Assembly: GCA_025642065.1 (NCBI GenBank)
Contig: JAODUP010000908.1
Span: forward strand, 1 to 64,000
Length of the DNA stretch: 64,000 nt
Source of the DNA: Paralvinella palmiformis
Lineage: Eukaryota > Annelida > Polychaeta > Terebellida > Alvinellidae
Direction of reading: 5' to 3'
The notes beneath the pieces were generated by a model. It was given only the letters and a program-made list of their open reading frames with translations. It searched no databases and had not been told where the DNA came from. Each line of letters starts with the position of its first letter. The first letter of the stretch is position 1. This document shows positions 11,521-24,703 of the stretch, in pieces. Both the position numbers and the translations under genes were made by a program.

Positions 11521-14204
11521 CTGGAATTAATAGAAAATCTTGTTAGTGAATTTATAAAACATACTGCCTGACATAAATACACAAATAGCCAGCTAACTAG
11601 CTTACATATAGACAAAGAGACAAACACACAGAGAGACAATAAGGTAGACATACAAATAAACAGACAGACAATAAGGCAGACATACAAACAAACAGAGAGA
11701 CAATAAGACAGACATACAAACAAACAGAAGACAATAAGGCAGACATACAAACAAACAGAGTGACAAAAAGGCAGACATACAAACAAACAGAGAGACAATA
11801 AGGCAGACATACAAACAAATAGACAGACAATAAGGCAGACATACAAACAAACAGAGTGACAAAAAGGTAGTCATACAAACAAACAGAGACAATAAGGCCG
11901 ACATACAAACAAACAGAGAGACAATAAGACATACATACAAACAAACAGAGAGACAATAAGGCATACATACAAAACAAAAAGAGTGACAATAAGGCAGACA
12001 TACAAACAAACAGAGTGACAAACATAAGTACAAACAGGCAGACATGCAAACAAACAGAGAAACAAACAGAGACAAAGAGGTAGACATACAAACAAACAGA
12101 TAGACAAACAGAGAGACAAAGAGGTAGACATACATACAAACAGAGAGACAAACAGAAGTACAAATAGGCAGACATGCAAACAAACAGAGAAACAAACACA
12201 GACAAAGAGGTAGACATACAAACAAACAGATGGACAAACAGAGAGACAATAAGGTAGACATACAAACAAACAGAGAGACAAACATAAGTACAAACAGGCA
12301 GACATGCAAACAAACAGAGAAACAAACAGAGACAAAGAGGTAGACATACAAACAAACAGATGGACAAACAGAGAGACAAAGAGGTAGACATACATACAAA
12401 CAGAGAGACAAACAGAAGTACAAATAGGCAGACATGCAAACAAACAGAGAAACAAACAGAGACAAAGAGGTAGACATACAAACAAACAGAGACAAAGAGG
12501 TAGACATACAAACAAACAGAGACAATAAGGCAGACATACAAACAAACAGAGAGACAATAAGGTAGACATACAAACAAACAGAGAGACAATAAGGTAGACA
12601 TACAAACAAACAGATAGACAAACAGAGAGACAAAGAGGTAGACATACATACAAACAGAGAGACAAACAGAAGTACAAATAGGCAGACATGCAAACAAACA
12701 AACAGAGAAACAAACAAGAGACAAAAGGCAGACATACAAAACAAAAAGAGAGACAATAAGGCAGACATACAAACAAACAGAGTGACAAACATAAGTATAA
12801 ACAGGCAGACATGCAAACAAACAGAGAAACAAACAGAGACAATAAGGTAGACATACAAACAAACAGATAGACAAACAGAAGTACAAACAGGCAGACATGC
12901 AAACAAACAGAGAGACAAACAGAGACAAAGAGGTAGACATACAAACAAACAGAGACAATAAGGCAGACATACAAACAAACAGAGAGACAATAAGGTAGAC
13001 ATACAAACAAACAGAGAGACAAACATAAGTACAAACAGGCAGACATGCAAACGAACAGAGAGACAAACAGAAGTACAAAGAGTAGACATACAAACAAACA
13101 GAGAGACACACAGAAGTACAAAGAGGTAGACATACAAACAAACAGAGAGACAAACAGAAGTACAAAGAGGTAGACATACAAACAAACAGAGAAACAAACA
13201 GAAGTACAAAGAGATAGACATACAAACAAACAGAGAGACAAACAGAAGTACAAAGAGTAGACATACAAACAAACAGAGAGACAAACAGAAGTACAAAGAG
13301 ATAGACATACAAACAAACAGAGAGATAAACAGAAGTACAAAGAGGTAGACATAGAGACAAACAGAGAGACAAAGAGGTAGACATACAAACAAACAGAGAG
13401 ACACAAAGAAGTTCAAAGAGGTAAACATACAAACACACAGAGAGACAAACAGAAGTACAAAGAGATAGACATACAAACAAACAGAGAGACAAACAGAAGT
13501 ACAAAGAGGTAGACATACAAACAAACAGAGAGACAAACAGAAGTACAAAGTAGACATACAAACAAACAGAGAGACAAACAGAAGTACAAAGAGGTAGACA
13601 TACAAACAAACAGAGAAACAAACAGAGACAAAGAGGTAGACATACAAACAAACAGAGAGACACAAAGAAGTTCAAAGAGGTAAACATACAAACAAATAGA
13701 GACAAACAGAAGTACAAAGAGATAGACATACAAACAAACAGAGAGACAAACAGAAGTACAAAGAGTAGACATACAAACAAACAGAGAGACACATAGAAGC
13801 ACAAAGAGGTAGACATACAAACAAACAGAGAGACAAACAGAGACAAAGAGGTAGACATACAAACAAACAAACAGAGAGACTAACTCAATGAATACACAAA
13901 TAGACTGGCATTAATTTCAGACTACATGAATTGTTAGTTTTATTTAGTTTGATCATGTTTAATTTGTAATAATAGATTGATATCTTACCCGTGTTACCAA
14001 TAGAGCTAAAATTATTATTATTATTAGTATTCACTGGTGGAGGGCGAGTTGTTTTACACAACTCTACAGCATCTAGTATAGCTTCTGTCTTGACGACAAC
14101 ATTCCGGAACAGGACACACTTATTAGGATCCAGAAAATATTCGATACATTCCTTAACAAATTGGACGTCTCTGGAAATAGACAATATTAAGAGTTGAGAA
14201 CGAG

Positions 14205-14252
<48 letters not shown>

Positions 14253-14447
14253 CGGAACATGTGCAGTGTACGAAAAATACACAATCATAAACTTCATCCA
14301 CTAAAAAATTACGTGACCTATAATCAAGATTTCAGATGTCAAGCTGACATTTTCAAAATGTTCAAAGTTATGTTCACTTGAGTCACAACCATAACTTGGC
14401 ATATACATTCATAAAATATGATTCTTTGTACTAAAAAAGTTGTGCGC

Positions 14448-14508
<61 letters not shown>

Positions 14509-15218
14509 GTTAGACATGTATGTGTGTAAACGATACACGCAATTATACTCAATTGTTTGTAACTCTTCGATCAGCTTTCTACTAAATACATGTGATGCAA
14601 CGATTTGCTGAATATTAACCAATTCTTCTATTATGTATACGTTAAATGTACTTACTCGCATTTCTTTTTCTCATAGACATTCCTGTAAGAGCTGGCTATG
14701 ATGTCCTGAGGGTAAGAAGTAAGTATTTCGGAATCCTGTTCGACGTCGATGCATTCTTTAAATTTCTCCTCAACGTTAACATCTTTACAATCTATAATTA
14801 ATCCAGGAATAAAAAGCCTTCGTATAAATGGAAAAATGTCTTTTTTGGGGGGCAGGTAAACCATATTGTTGAAATAACGTTAGTCTATAAACAGAGATAA
14901 CGTCTTACGGTGTGTTTATATCACTAAACAATCCATAATATTATAACAATAATAATAAAATACCCTTGTTATGTGTTAGTGTGGTGTTAAATGTTTGTAT
15001 GGTATTAGCTATTTGTGTTGCGTATGTTGTTAGTGTGGTGGTATGTGTTAGTGTGGTGTTTGTTGTTAGTATGGTGCTGGCTGTTTGTGCGGTATTTATT
15101 GTTAGTGTAGTATTAGGTGTTAGTATGGTGTTTGTTGTTAGTGTGGTGTTAGCGTGGTGTTAGTATTTATATGCTATTAGTGTATTGTTTGTTACAGTAG
15201 TAGTAGTAGTAGTACTAT

Positions 15219-15250
<32 letters not shown>

Positions 15251-15539
15251 ATAGTTGCAGTAGTAATAGAAGGAGTTATTGTTGTTTATAATCATCGCCT
15301 TTATTTACATACCTTTTTGACAAACTGTATTTACAAACGATTTCAGTTTTCCAAAATCAAAAGGATCCCGTAACTGAAGATCATGTTGAAAACGGTCAGG
15401 AAGTGTCAACATAGGATATTGACACGTCAGTGACAGACCCTCGACACATTGCTCAATTTGATCCCAATCTAAACTTTCCATCTTTCTGTAAAATTATATT
15501 TACCACAAGCAGATAATATTACATCACACACACATACGA

Positions 15540-15605
<66 letters not shown>

Positions 15606-18343
15606 GCCCGCGCGCGCGCGCATACACACACACAAACACACAAATAAATGATCAGACAGACCAAGACAATAATATTTATAATCAGCGTTTGTTCTATTAT
15701 TAATCACATCAGAGCTCCAGATAAATACTTACCCACAACGTTCATTCTGCTCCTCTTTGTTCCCAACATTCCACGCAAGGCGCAGAAGAGCCTTGAATCC
15801 CTCCAGTGACAGTTTGTTGTCCTGGTTTGTGACATCCAGAGCGCTCCAGAGATCACCCAGACAGCTAACCCAAGATTCCATGTTACAGGTAGCTTAAAGA
15901 AAGCGAAAAGAACTAATCAATTATAATGGTAAATAATTCGATCTGAAAAATTGTTCTCGGCTGATCTAATGTGCTAGTTAGTGGCAAGGTTTGGCGGGGG
16001 GGGGGGGGATTGGTTCGGGGCAGGTGGCATGTAGGCGATACCTATGTATTTATTCGGCGAGAAATAATCATTCTTTCCGAAGACCTTATAAATAATAGAT
16101 TTGTTTAGTGTCTTTTTTTTAACTCGGTGAGAGTAAACCAGCTCGGTGTAGCCCCCGACACCGATAACATCCAAAACAAGACCATTATTACAAGCTCAAG
16201 TTGGTCATTTGTATTATAACTGTTGACCAATAGTCCGATGTTTGTTAGATTTTCTATAGTTCTGTTAATATTAGCGAGTATGTATTTATTTAGATCTTAA
16301 TGTCTATGTAGCCACCATTATTATAATACAAATACACACAGATACAATGATCATCTTTAGCGTTTTAGTTCCCCTCTCCCCCTCCCAATATTTATATATT
16401 AATTGAATGGTGACAAGATGATGATGATGATGATGATGAACACTAATAGTATTATTTTATATATGTGTCTCTCATATATGGGGTCAATTCAATTCCAGAA
16501 TTGGAATTGATGGTCAATTTGATCGAGAACTTTGGTTCCTACTGATGGTAAGAAGTATTAGGCAAAAAAGTCGTTAAAACGGAATTAGAATTGATTAATT
16601 TGGAATTGGAATTGACCCCATGTCTGGACTGTCCATTTATTTGTCCGTCTATATGTCTATCTGTATATGTGTCTGTCTGTATGTGGACATGTATGTCTGT
16701 CTGTATGCATGTCTGTCTATCGTAGTCCTGTTTTAGCGAACACACCCTAGCCACGTCTAAACAACGGCAGCAATCACCCCCCCCTCTCACTCTCCCACAC
16801 CACACCCCATCAAATATCGCCATTTCTCGTCAACTAACTTTCATTTATTGTCTTCACAATCGCGTTGCCATAGGTCTCATGAGCCACTGTACAGTCTGGT
16901 AGCATCTGATTGGCTGTGGCGACGAGCGGAAGTTCAGCTAGCCAGTACTTCCGTTCTAAGGCAGAACAATGAGCCATATTCATATCATAACAATTAGTGG
17001 TTTGTTGTAAGTAACTGAAGAGAGAGAGAGAAGAAACAAACATGATAACATGTTTACGTGATGGAGGATGAGAATAAACTGTTTTTATTTGTAATCATTA
17101 TTCTTTTTCTTAAAATACATTTTCATATGCGACTTTGACATCACAGTTCTTTGGACTTTGATCAGATATTAATTGGACTTGTAGACTTGTGGACATTCGA
17201 CGTAGAGAAGTACTCCCCGAGGAGGATACTGCTTTTAGTCGCCACTCGTTTTTTCCGCCGAATATGTCATTTAATGTAAATTCTGAATTTATTTAAAATG
17301 AGGCCCCGTGGTGAAGCAGTAAATTACATACAATGCGTGTCTCCCTCTCAGCCACTTAAAATAACTGCCATTTCGGCCATTATTTAAACAATAACATATT
17401 GTTAGTACTTACAAACAGAAGTCTTTCCCGTCCAATAAGTTATTTCTGTTGTTCGGGTTCTCTTGGAAGCTACAATCACTTAGTATACGATTGGCATTAT
17501 TTTGTTCTGCTGCACACTCTGATAAGTTAAATAAATATATCAGTGATGGTTGATGGACTTATGGATATCTACCTACTAGATATATCTAATAAGCAAACAC
17601 AATAAGCATTTAGATGCAGACAAATATACTTACTTCCGTCCGAGTTGATGTCAAGGTCAATCTTACAAATACTAAAAGCCAATATCCAGACATTTTCTTG
17701 GTGCAGGTTATTGACAACAGATTGTTCCAGAAAGGAACAGTTACCAATGATTGTGTTTTTCAGACAGTTCTTCATCGTCCCAAGGTAACTGGATCAGAGT
17801 ACAGAACAATATTCGGTAAAAACAACAAAAACTTCATTATATAAAAGATCTAGATTAGCTAGAATCCACATTTTAATCCATCAAATGTGCCATCAAACGA
17901 TTGAAATAATTCAGTAAATTATTCGCGTGTTTATTCATATCGACGGCTGTCGTCCATTTCTGGTTTAAGGCGTTTCGCTTAGGTTCGTATGCAAATTATG
18001 ATTACAGGGAGAATTTCCAGGATATAACATCACGTTCGGAAATTGCACACAAAGGGACATCCTGTATCGCGCAGTCTCTCTATGTGCGCAAAAGATCTAA
18101 ACTCCGTTTACAATGAATGAACACAACAAAACACCGAAAACACAAATAGAAACACATGGCTAACTGAGTTTGGCAATTAGTGGCGTTATCTTCGTAAAGG
18201 TCCGTCTGTGTTGACGGAGGCTCGTGAATATATAAATCCACATGTCATGTAGTCGTTTATCAAAAGAAATTCTTGTTAATTTACTGGCAAATTTGATGCC
18301 TGAAAACATTGATTATTGTAAATCTCTCTCTCTCTCTCTCTCT

Positions 18344-18374
<31 letters not shown>

Positions 18375-19356
18375 ATTCGCACAGACAAGTCACAAGATTA
18401 GGTTTATATCCAGTTTATGTTAATAAAGAAATGAATTTAAATATTCCGTAAATGTAATGCTGATAATTTAGGATAATTTCAAATTCACATTTTGTTTATC
18501 TAAGAACCGGAAATGAAAATAGCAGATTTGGAAGTTGAACAAGCGAAATTGAGTCGATAAAAAGTGCAAATAAAATAATAATAATAATTCTCGCGATTCT
18601 AGAACCACCTTTTATTTATTATTTCTCGTCGTGGGATAAACATACCTGCAATCAGTCTTGAAATCTTCTTTTTTGTTAAATTTAGCAATAATAGTTGTAG
18701 CAGTTTCTGCACCAGCATCTTTTTTACACTTGTTATCAATCATGTTGATCTTACTCATTATGTTGTCACATGCTGGAAGATAATGATGATAAAAATATGG
18801 CATAACATATGTCATCTTTATTTGATACACAGACAAGGTGACATGGACGTGACAAAACGTGACGTGACAAAATACGATTACACGGCCAGACACACCACAT
18901 CACACACCACAACAATATACCACCACACACCACACCACACAACACAACCACGACCATACCATAATTAAACCACATCATAGCCACAATAGAACACCCGACC
19001 ACCACAACACACTGTACTACGCTGTATCACATCATATATACCACATTACAGAGTGTCACACACTAGACCACACAACAGCCTCAACACGTCACACTACACC
19101 CAAAACCCACCACAATACAACTATACCACATCAAAACCACAACACATCACAACACAACCATACCACTTCAAAACCAAAGAATGCCACAATACGACCATAC
19201 TACATCAAAACCCAAAACACACCACAATATAACCATACCACATCAAAACCACAACATACCACAATAAAAGCATACCACATCAAATCCACAACATGCCACA
19301 ATACGACCATACCACATCAAAACCACAACATGCCACAATACGACCAGCATCATATA

Positions 19357-19390
<34 letters not shown>

Positions 19391-19803
19391 ACACATATAT
19401 CCACATTTAGTCTTACATATAGCTCGACAACTAGCTATTGTTATATATGAGCTCCGGTGGCCTAGCGGTTAAGCACCCGGCACTTGGTGCCAACGGTCAC
19501 AGGTTCGAACCCCGTAAGAGGTCGAAACTTTTCCAGGATTAATTTCTCGGCTCACACATCGTGGGTGGCTGACCACGTTAAATGGCGCTGCCGTCTCCAC
19601 TGAATTATTTAAAATAAAGGGGGACGTTAAAAACCCCTGAGGACGTAAAACACTCTGGCAGTGACCACCCTCAGGGTATTTCGGCTCCATCTTTCCGTAC
19701 TGCTCCCCTGTGAGTGGTGGGGGAGGGGGTTTCTCAACCACTCCAACATAGAGGCTGTGCTGATTAAGCGACAGCCTGGGGATTCTCCCCGAACAACAAA
19801 ACA

Positions 19804-19840
<37 letters not shown>

Positions 19841-20165
19841 ACCTTGTAACCCTATAAACAGCCCATAAATGTAGTCACGTACTACCCACAATATATCCCT
19901 ATACATAGTGAGTTATTGCCTAATATATGATACCACATATAAGCCATATATACAGACCATCAGAACATATATCTTCAATGGCCATCAATGTTGTCATCTT
20001 GTCATAAATATTGGTCTTTATCTCGTACATTAGATATATTACACCAGACCAGAGTGGATCACGTCGTGGTACTCTTAACATGGAACACTTATCTGACAGA
20101 CTACTTCGGCAGTTAGTTATCTTGGACCACTTAACATCATTATATTGGCTGAAAAATCACACACA

Positions 20166-20212
<47 letters not shown>

Positions 20213-20884
20213 CAATGACAATGAATACTTAATCACTTGTATGTCTATACACCGGTATTCATACATTCATTAGATATATTTGGCATGATTTGTATCAGTC
20301 AATCTTACTTTGAAGAGCATTATTTATTATCGGGTTGATCTGTTTATATTTTGACATCACTTATAATTATGTCTGAACATATTTATATTAGCTCTGAAAA
20401 TTTGAAATGAAGGTGAACTGTGCCTTTAATTAAATTCGATACTAAAACTTTTACAAATGTTCTCTCTCTCCCTCTATCTCTCCCACCCCCTTTCTCTCAT
20501 TCTAAATCAAAGAATACAAATTTCAGAGAATCAACCAACTAACTAATTAACTAACTAACTATGGAACACCGGCCAGAGATGTTATCTTGTTAACGAGTCA
20601 TGGTACATCCAGGTTGGACATCAGCCGAGAACTTCAGAATTGGCGGATCACTGAATGAAAAAGTGCTATTGTCAGATGAGGTTTACTTCACGGAATTTCC
20701 ACAATGATCTGTATAGGAAGCGACGCCGATCCGTAATCTTTCGACCAAGTGGCAAAACCGGATTGCTATATCCCCCTCCCTCCCGATGAAGTAACTGAAG
20801 CCATCGTACGACCATTTGATGTTATAATGAGAGATGAACTAAGGCGGTGGGGATGGACATCACAAACTGACCAACTAGGAGTTG

Positions 20885-20916
<32 letters not shown>

Positions 20917-21240
20917 TGTGTGTGTGTGTGTGTGCCCCCTACCATTGACCATCCTCTGAGTACAGTTAATGACCTCAAGGGAGCCTTACTTCAGGAGTGG
21001 GCGAACATCCCTCAAAATAAAATTGATTGACTGATACAAATCGTGCAAATCTTTCTGATGAATGTATGAATCCTCGTCTGAGGGCATACAAGTTACTGAT
21101 CTGTGGTTAGCATTGTTTTTGTAATTGGTGAAATAAAACAAAATGGGCTTCGAAAATACTGTTTTTATCCTCTTTTTCTAAAATTCTTATAATAGACGAT
21201 TACGTTAATATCTTAACCTAGATTATTCAGATATCACACA

Positions 21241-21279
<39 letters not shown>

Positions 21280-21859
21280 GATATGAAATATACAAAATGT
21301 GCTGAATAGTCAGTAAAAAGTTAAATTGCTGTCTTAATTGGTTTCAGTAGCATACTAACCTACAGTTGTCCCTATTTTGAGCCAATTCACGTGTGACATC
21401 CGGTACATTAAACTTGATGATTTTATTTAGGTCAAAGCCTTCTTTAACAGGGTCAATGCCAGGTAAAGCTGAGAGCAGACTGTCATGACAAGTCAGCCAT
21501 GACCACAAATTACAATCTATATGGAAAATATAATAAATAAACCATTATATATATATATATATATATATATATAACAAAACCCGTTTTTTACGAAAACCGG
21601 ATGTAATGCCTTTCGATATAAGTATTTTATTGTATATACATTTTTTTAATGTTTTTAATTTCTTTTTAATATATTTACTTTTTAAAAACTTCTTTTATCA
21701 ATTATTGTTAATTTTTTTATATTACTTCCTTTTATTGTGATGTATGTGTTGTAGCTGAATGACGTAATGTCAGACGCAATGATGTTCTCTGAACTGATAT
21801 TTACTCTAGAAAGTGGGGTGAAGGCGAATTTTATGTGGGCCGAAATGACGTAAAACGGG

Positions 21860-21915
<56 letters not shown>

Positions 21916-22184
21916 TATGTTACCTGATTGTTTGTTGTGACGCGTCACAGTCGTTTCTTCTATGTTTAGCTGACAATCAAAGAGATGAGCAAACTTTAGG
22001 TGAGGGATGAGCTCTCGATAAAATGACAACTTATATACCTGACACCGGATGAGTGACTCGTCTTTAAAAAAACAATCTATTAGATCTTGACTGGTCCTGA
22101 ACAAATGATAAGAATAGATTAGTGAAGCCAATGACACACACACACACACAAAGAGACACACACACACACAGACATACACACACA

Positions 22185-22224
<40 letters not shown>

Positions 22225-22422
22225 AACAGACACACATACAAACACACACAAACACACACACACAGTCAATACTTACTGACATATACCGTATTTTGTCAGT
22301 TTACTAGTATACTCATATGTTGAGAGTAGCTTGTATATGTTGACACAGTTCTCGATATGTTTGTTGGCGATAATCCAACCATCATCACTGCCGCACTCTA
22401 TCGATAAATATTAAATAGTTGA

Positions 22423-22496
<74 letters not shown>

Positions 22497-23572
22497 GTAT
22501 TACCCTCTGTGCATAATAAATAGATAGGTAGGTATATAAGGAAATATTAGCGTCTTGGGGACCATAATCTGTAGAGAGTAGATAAGTGGTTATGTGAGAT
22601 ATGTCTAGAAGACACTAAACGACTGATGAATAAATATATTCCTATTTCTGGATATATAACCTATTGGGAACGTTTGTAAAGGGTCACTCCATCGTACGTA
22701 ATGACGTTGTTTAACAACAACATTTGTTTACGTAGTTAGCTAAATAGGCTGAGTGACTGCTAAAGGAAATCAGATAAAGTGACAGATGAAACATCCTTAA
22801 GACGTAGCTGGGCCTGGATTAGCATACAGCTGCAATTGTATGGTCAACTGCACTACTTGTTTAGCTTATTAACTAGACTCTAATGGTTGCCCTTCTAACA
22901 TCAACATCTCGTATGACGACTCAATAAATAATATTCTATAGTTATATCTGTATTGTTATAGGCTATTGATGCCTATTTTAGAGCGATCAATCGCCGTCCA
23001 AAATCGCGCATACATTTATAACTCGTAAGTAAGCGAGCTAAAGATCAACATCCAGTTAGGAGATTCGAACTTGCGACCAGCTAGCTAGCTAATCGTCCAC
23101 TACCATAACATCAGATCTACACCGTAGCGCGTCTGTCTGTCTCTAGAGCGATAATAAGATTCGTTATGGCTAAACCCAGTCGCACCGAACTCGTCACAGT
23201 AATCTGAACACAAGTAATGACATCATTCGTAGCTAGGACGCATCTAGACACTTCTCTTGGCATAGAGCCATAACGTCTACAACAGAAGCACCCCCAAACT
23301 AGATGTAAATAGATTTGTTTTAAATGATGTCTTAGATGAAAACACCTGAAACTTATTTAGATGAGTCATGCCATATTATATTGAGAGGTATGTTTTGTTC
23401 GAGGTATTGTTAATTCTCTGATGATTCACCTGTTTTATTTTCTCCTTAAACAGGTATACATCTATTTGTGCGATAAAGTCGAGAAACTCGGACACCAGAA
23501 GACACTCTGGCGTCAACTGAATTAAGTTAACACCACACCCACTCTCTCTCTCTCTCTCTATATATATATATC

Positions 23573-23635
<63 letters not shown>

Positions 23636-24668
23636 ATATACGTATATATATATATATATATATATATATAGCGTGCGTGCGTGTATGTGTGTGTGTGTGC
23701 GCACGCGTGGGGATGAATCATGCTTCTCCCTGATAAACATATTTAGACATATATCATATCTAAGTATCTAAGTTATTATGTTAAGTTTCAACAATGGAAT
23801 GATAACAGTTTATTAAATGGTGTAACTGTATGATGTTGAATAATGTCAAATGAAAAAAAATAGATACAGAATGTTATCATATAGTTACATCTTAGTTACA
23901 TCTCGACGCACTAAAGAGCAGTTATGTCGCTGTGTTATTAATCTGGGGGTACAAGTTTAGGTACCATGAGAATGTTAATAAACTGTTGTTGTTAATTTGT
24001 CGAGCTGGGATGACGCAGTTAGTTAGAGTGCAGGACCTGTCAGGGCGTGATGGGTATGTGTCTGAGTAACGCTTTGGGCCTATAAATGGCAACGTGCCTT
24101 CATATGCTCCCATGGGAGTTGAGATATGTGCTAGGCCAGCTGTCTAGATGGATAAGGCGCTATATAAATGCCACATATTATTATGTTATTATAATTATAA
24201 TTTGTTATCCCCCCCCCCCCCGACAAACAAATAATGATCCTTTCTAGCTTTAGCGCTGACCAAAGATATCCCCCTCGAAGTGACGGGATATGTTTAAAAT
24301 TTTTATTTTATCTTTTTTATTTTATTTTATTTTAAGCGGTGAATCGTGATTTTGTTCACTATATATCAACAGTAAACATTTGTTTTGAAGGGGAGAGGCG
24401 CTAAAATTAAATATTTATTTATGTCTAGCACTATAAAATGTAAGTTTACTAAATAGTACTCATATTTCATAACAATTTCATTACAAGTTGATACATTTAC
24501 TGTCTCGATGTTAGTTGTAAAACTTCACTTGTCTAATTATAATTAATACTATGGTGTCTGGTGTCTGAGTGTCATTCTTAGAATATGTTGTAATTCGGTT
24601 TTCAGTTTAAAGCGTTATATGTTGTTTAAGGGGTTACATAGTATATTGTCGTTGTTGTTAGATAATAG

Positions 24669-24703
<35 letters not shown>

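Larger units (their letters stand above)
19958..21516 (-). other. Exon pair for domain D3
   Basis: Exons 21516-21360 and 20148-19958. Spacing is C-x7-C-x41-C-x13-C-x7-C, then a sixth cysteine at IEDIC. The second exon follows TTTTTCAG and reads KWSKITNCRSSLSDKC. Its donor is uncertain: G|GTCTGT at 19958 or T|GTGGTA at 19937. Both keep the frame, the latter adding seven residues. The intron holds a Tc1 relic and (TA)n at 20170-20208. Confidence 0.75.

Noticed and set aside
11597..13870. 757-codon minus-strand ORF rich in Cys, Leu, Val and Ser
   Set aside because: It is the translation of a minisatellite. All three minus frames are open at once because the repeat lacks stop-forming triplets.
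15185..15373. Val-rich plus-strand ORF
   Set aside because: It is made by an (AGT)n tract and lies opposite an exon of the minus-strand gene.
19469..19906. ORFs of 60-150 codons in and around the SINE-A copies (also at 30.6, 32.6 and 40.6 kb)
   Set aside because: The same peptides recur at every SINE copy in both orientations. They are translations of a noncoding repeat.
17410..22400. CRISPR-like look of regularly spaced short blocks on the minus strand
   Set aside because: The blocks are spliced exons with GT-AG borders and different sequences, not direct repeats.
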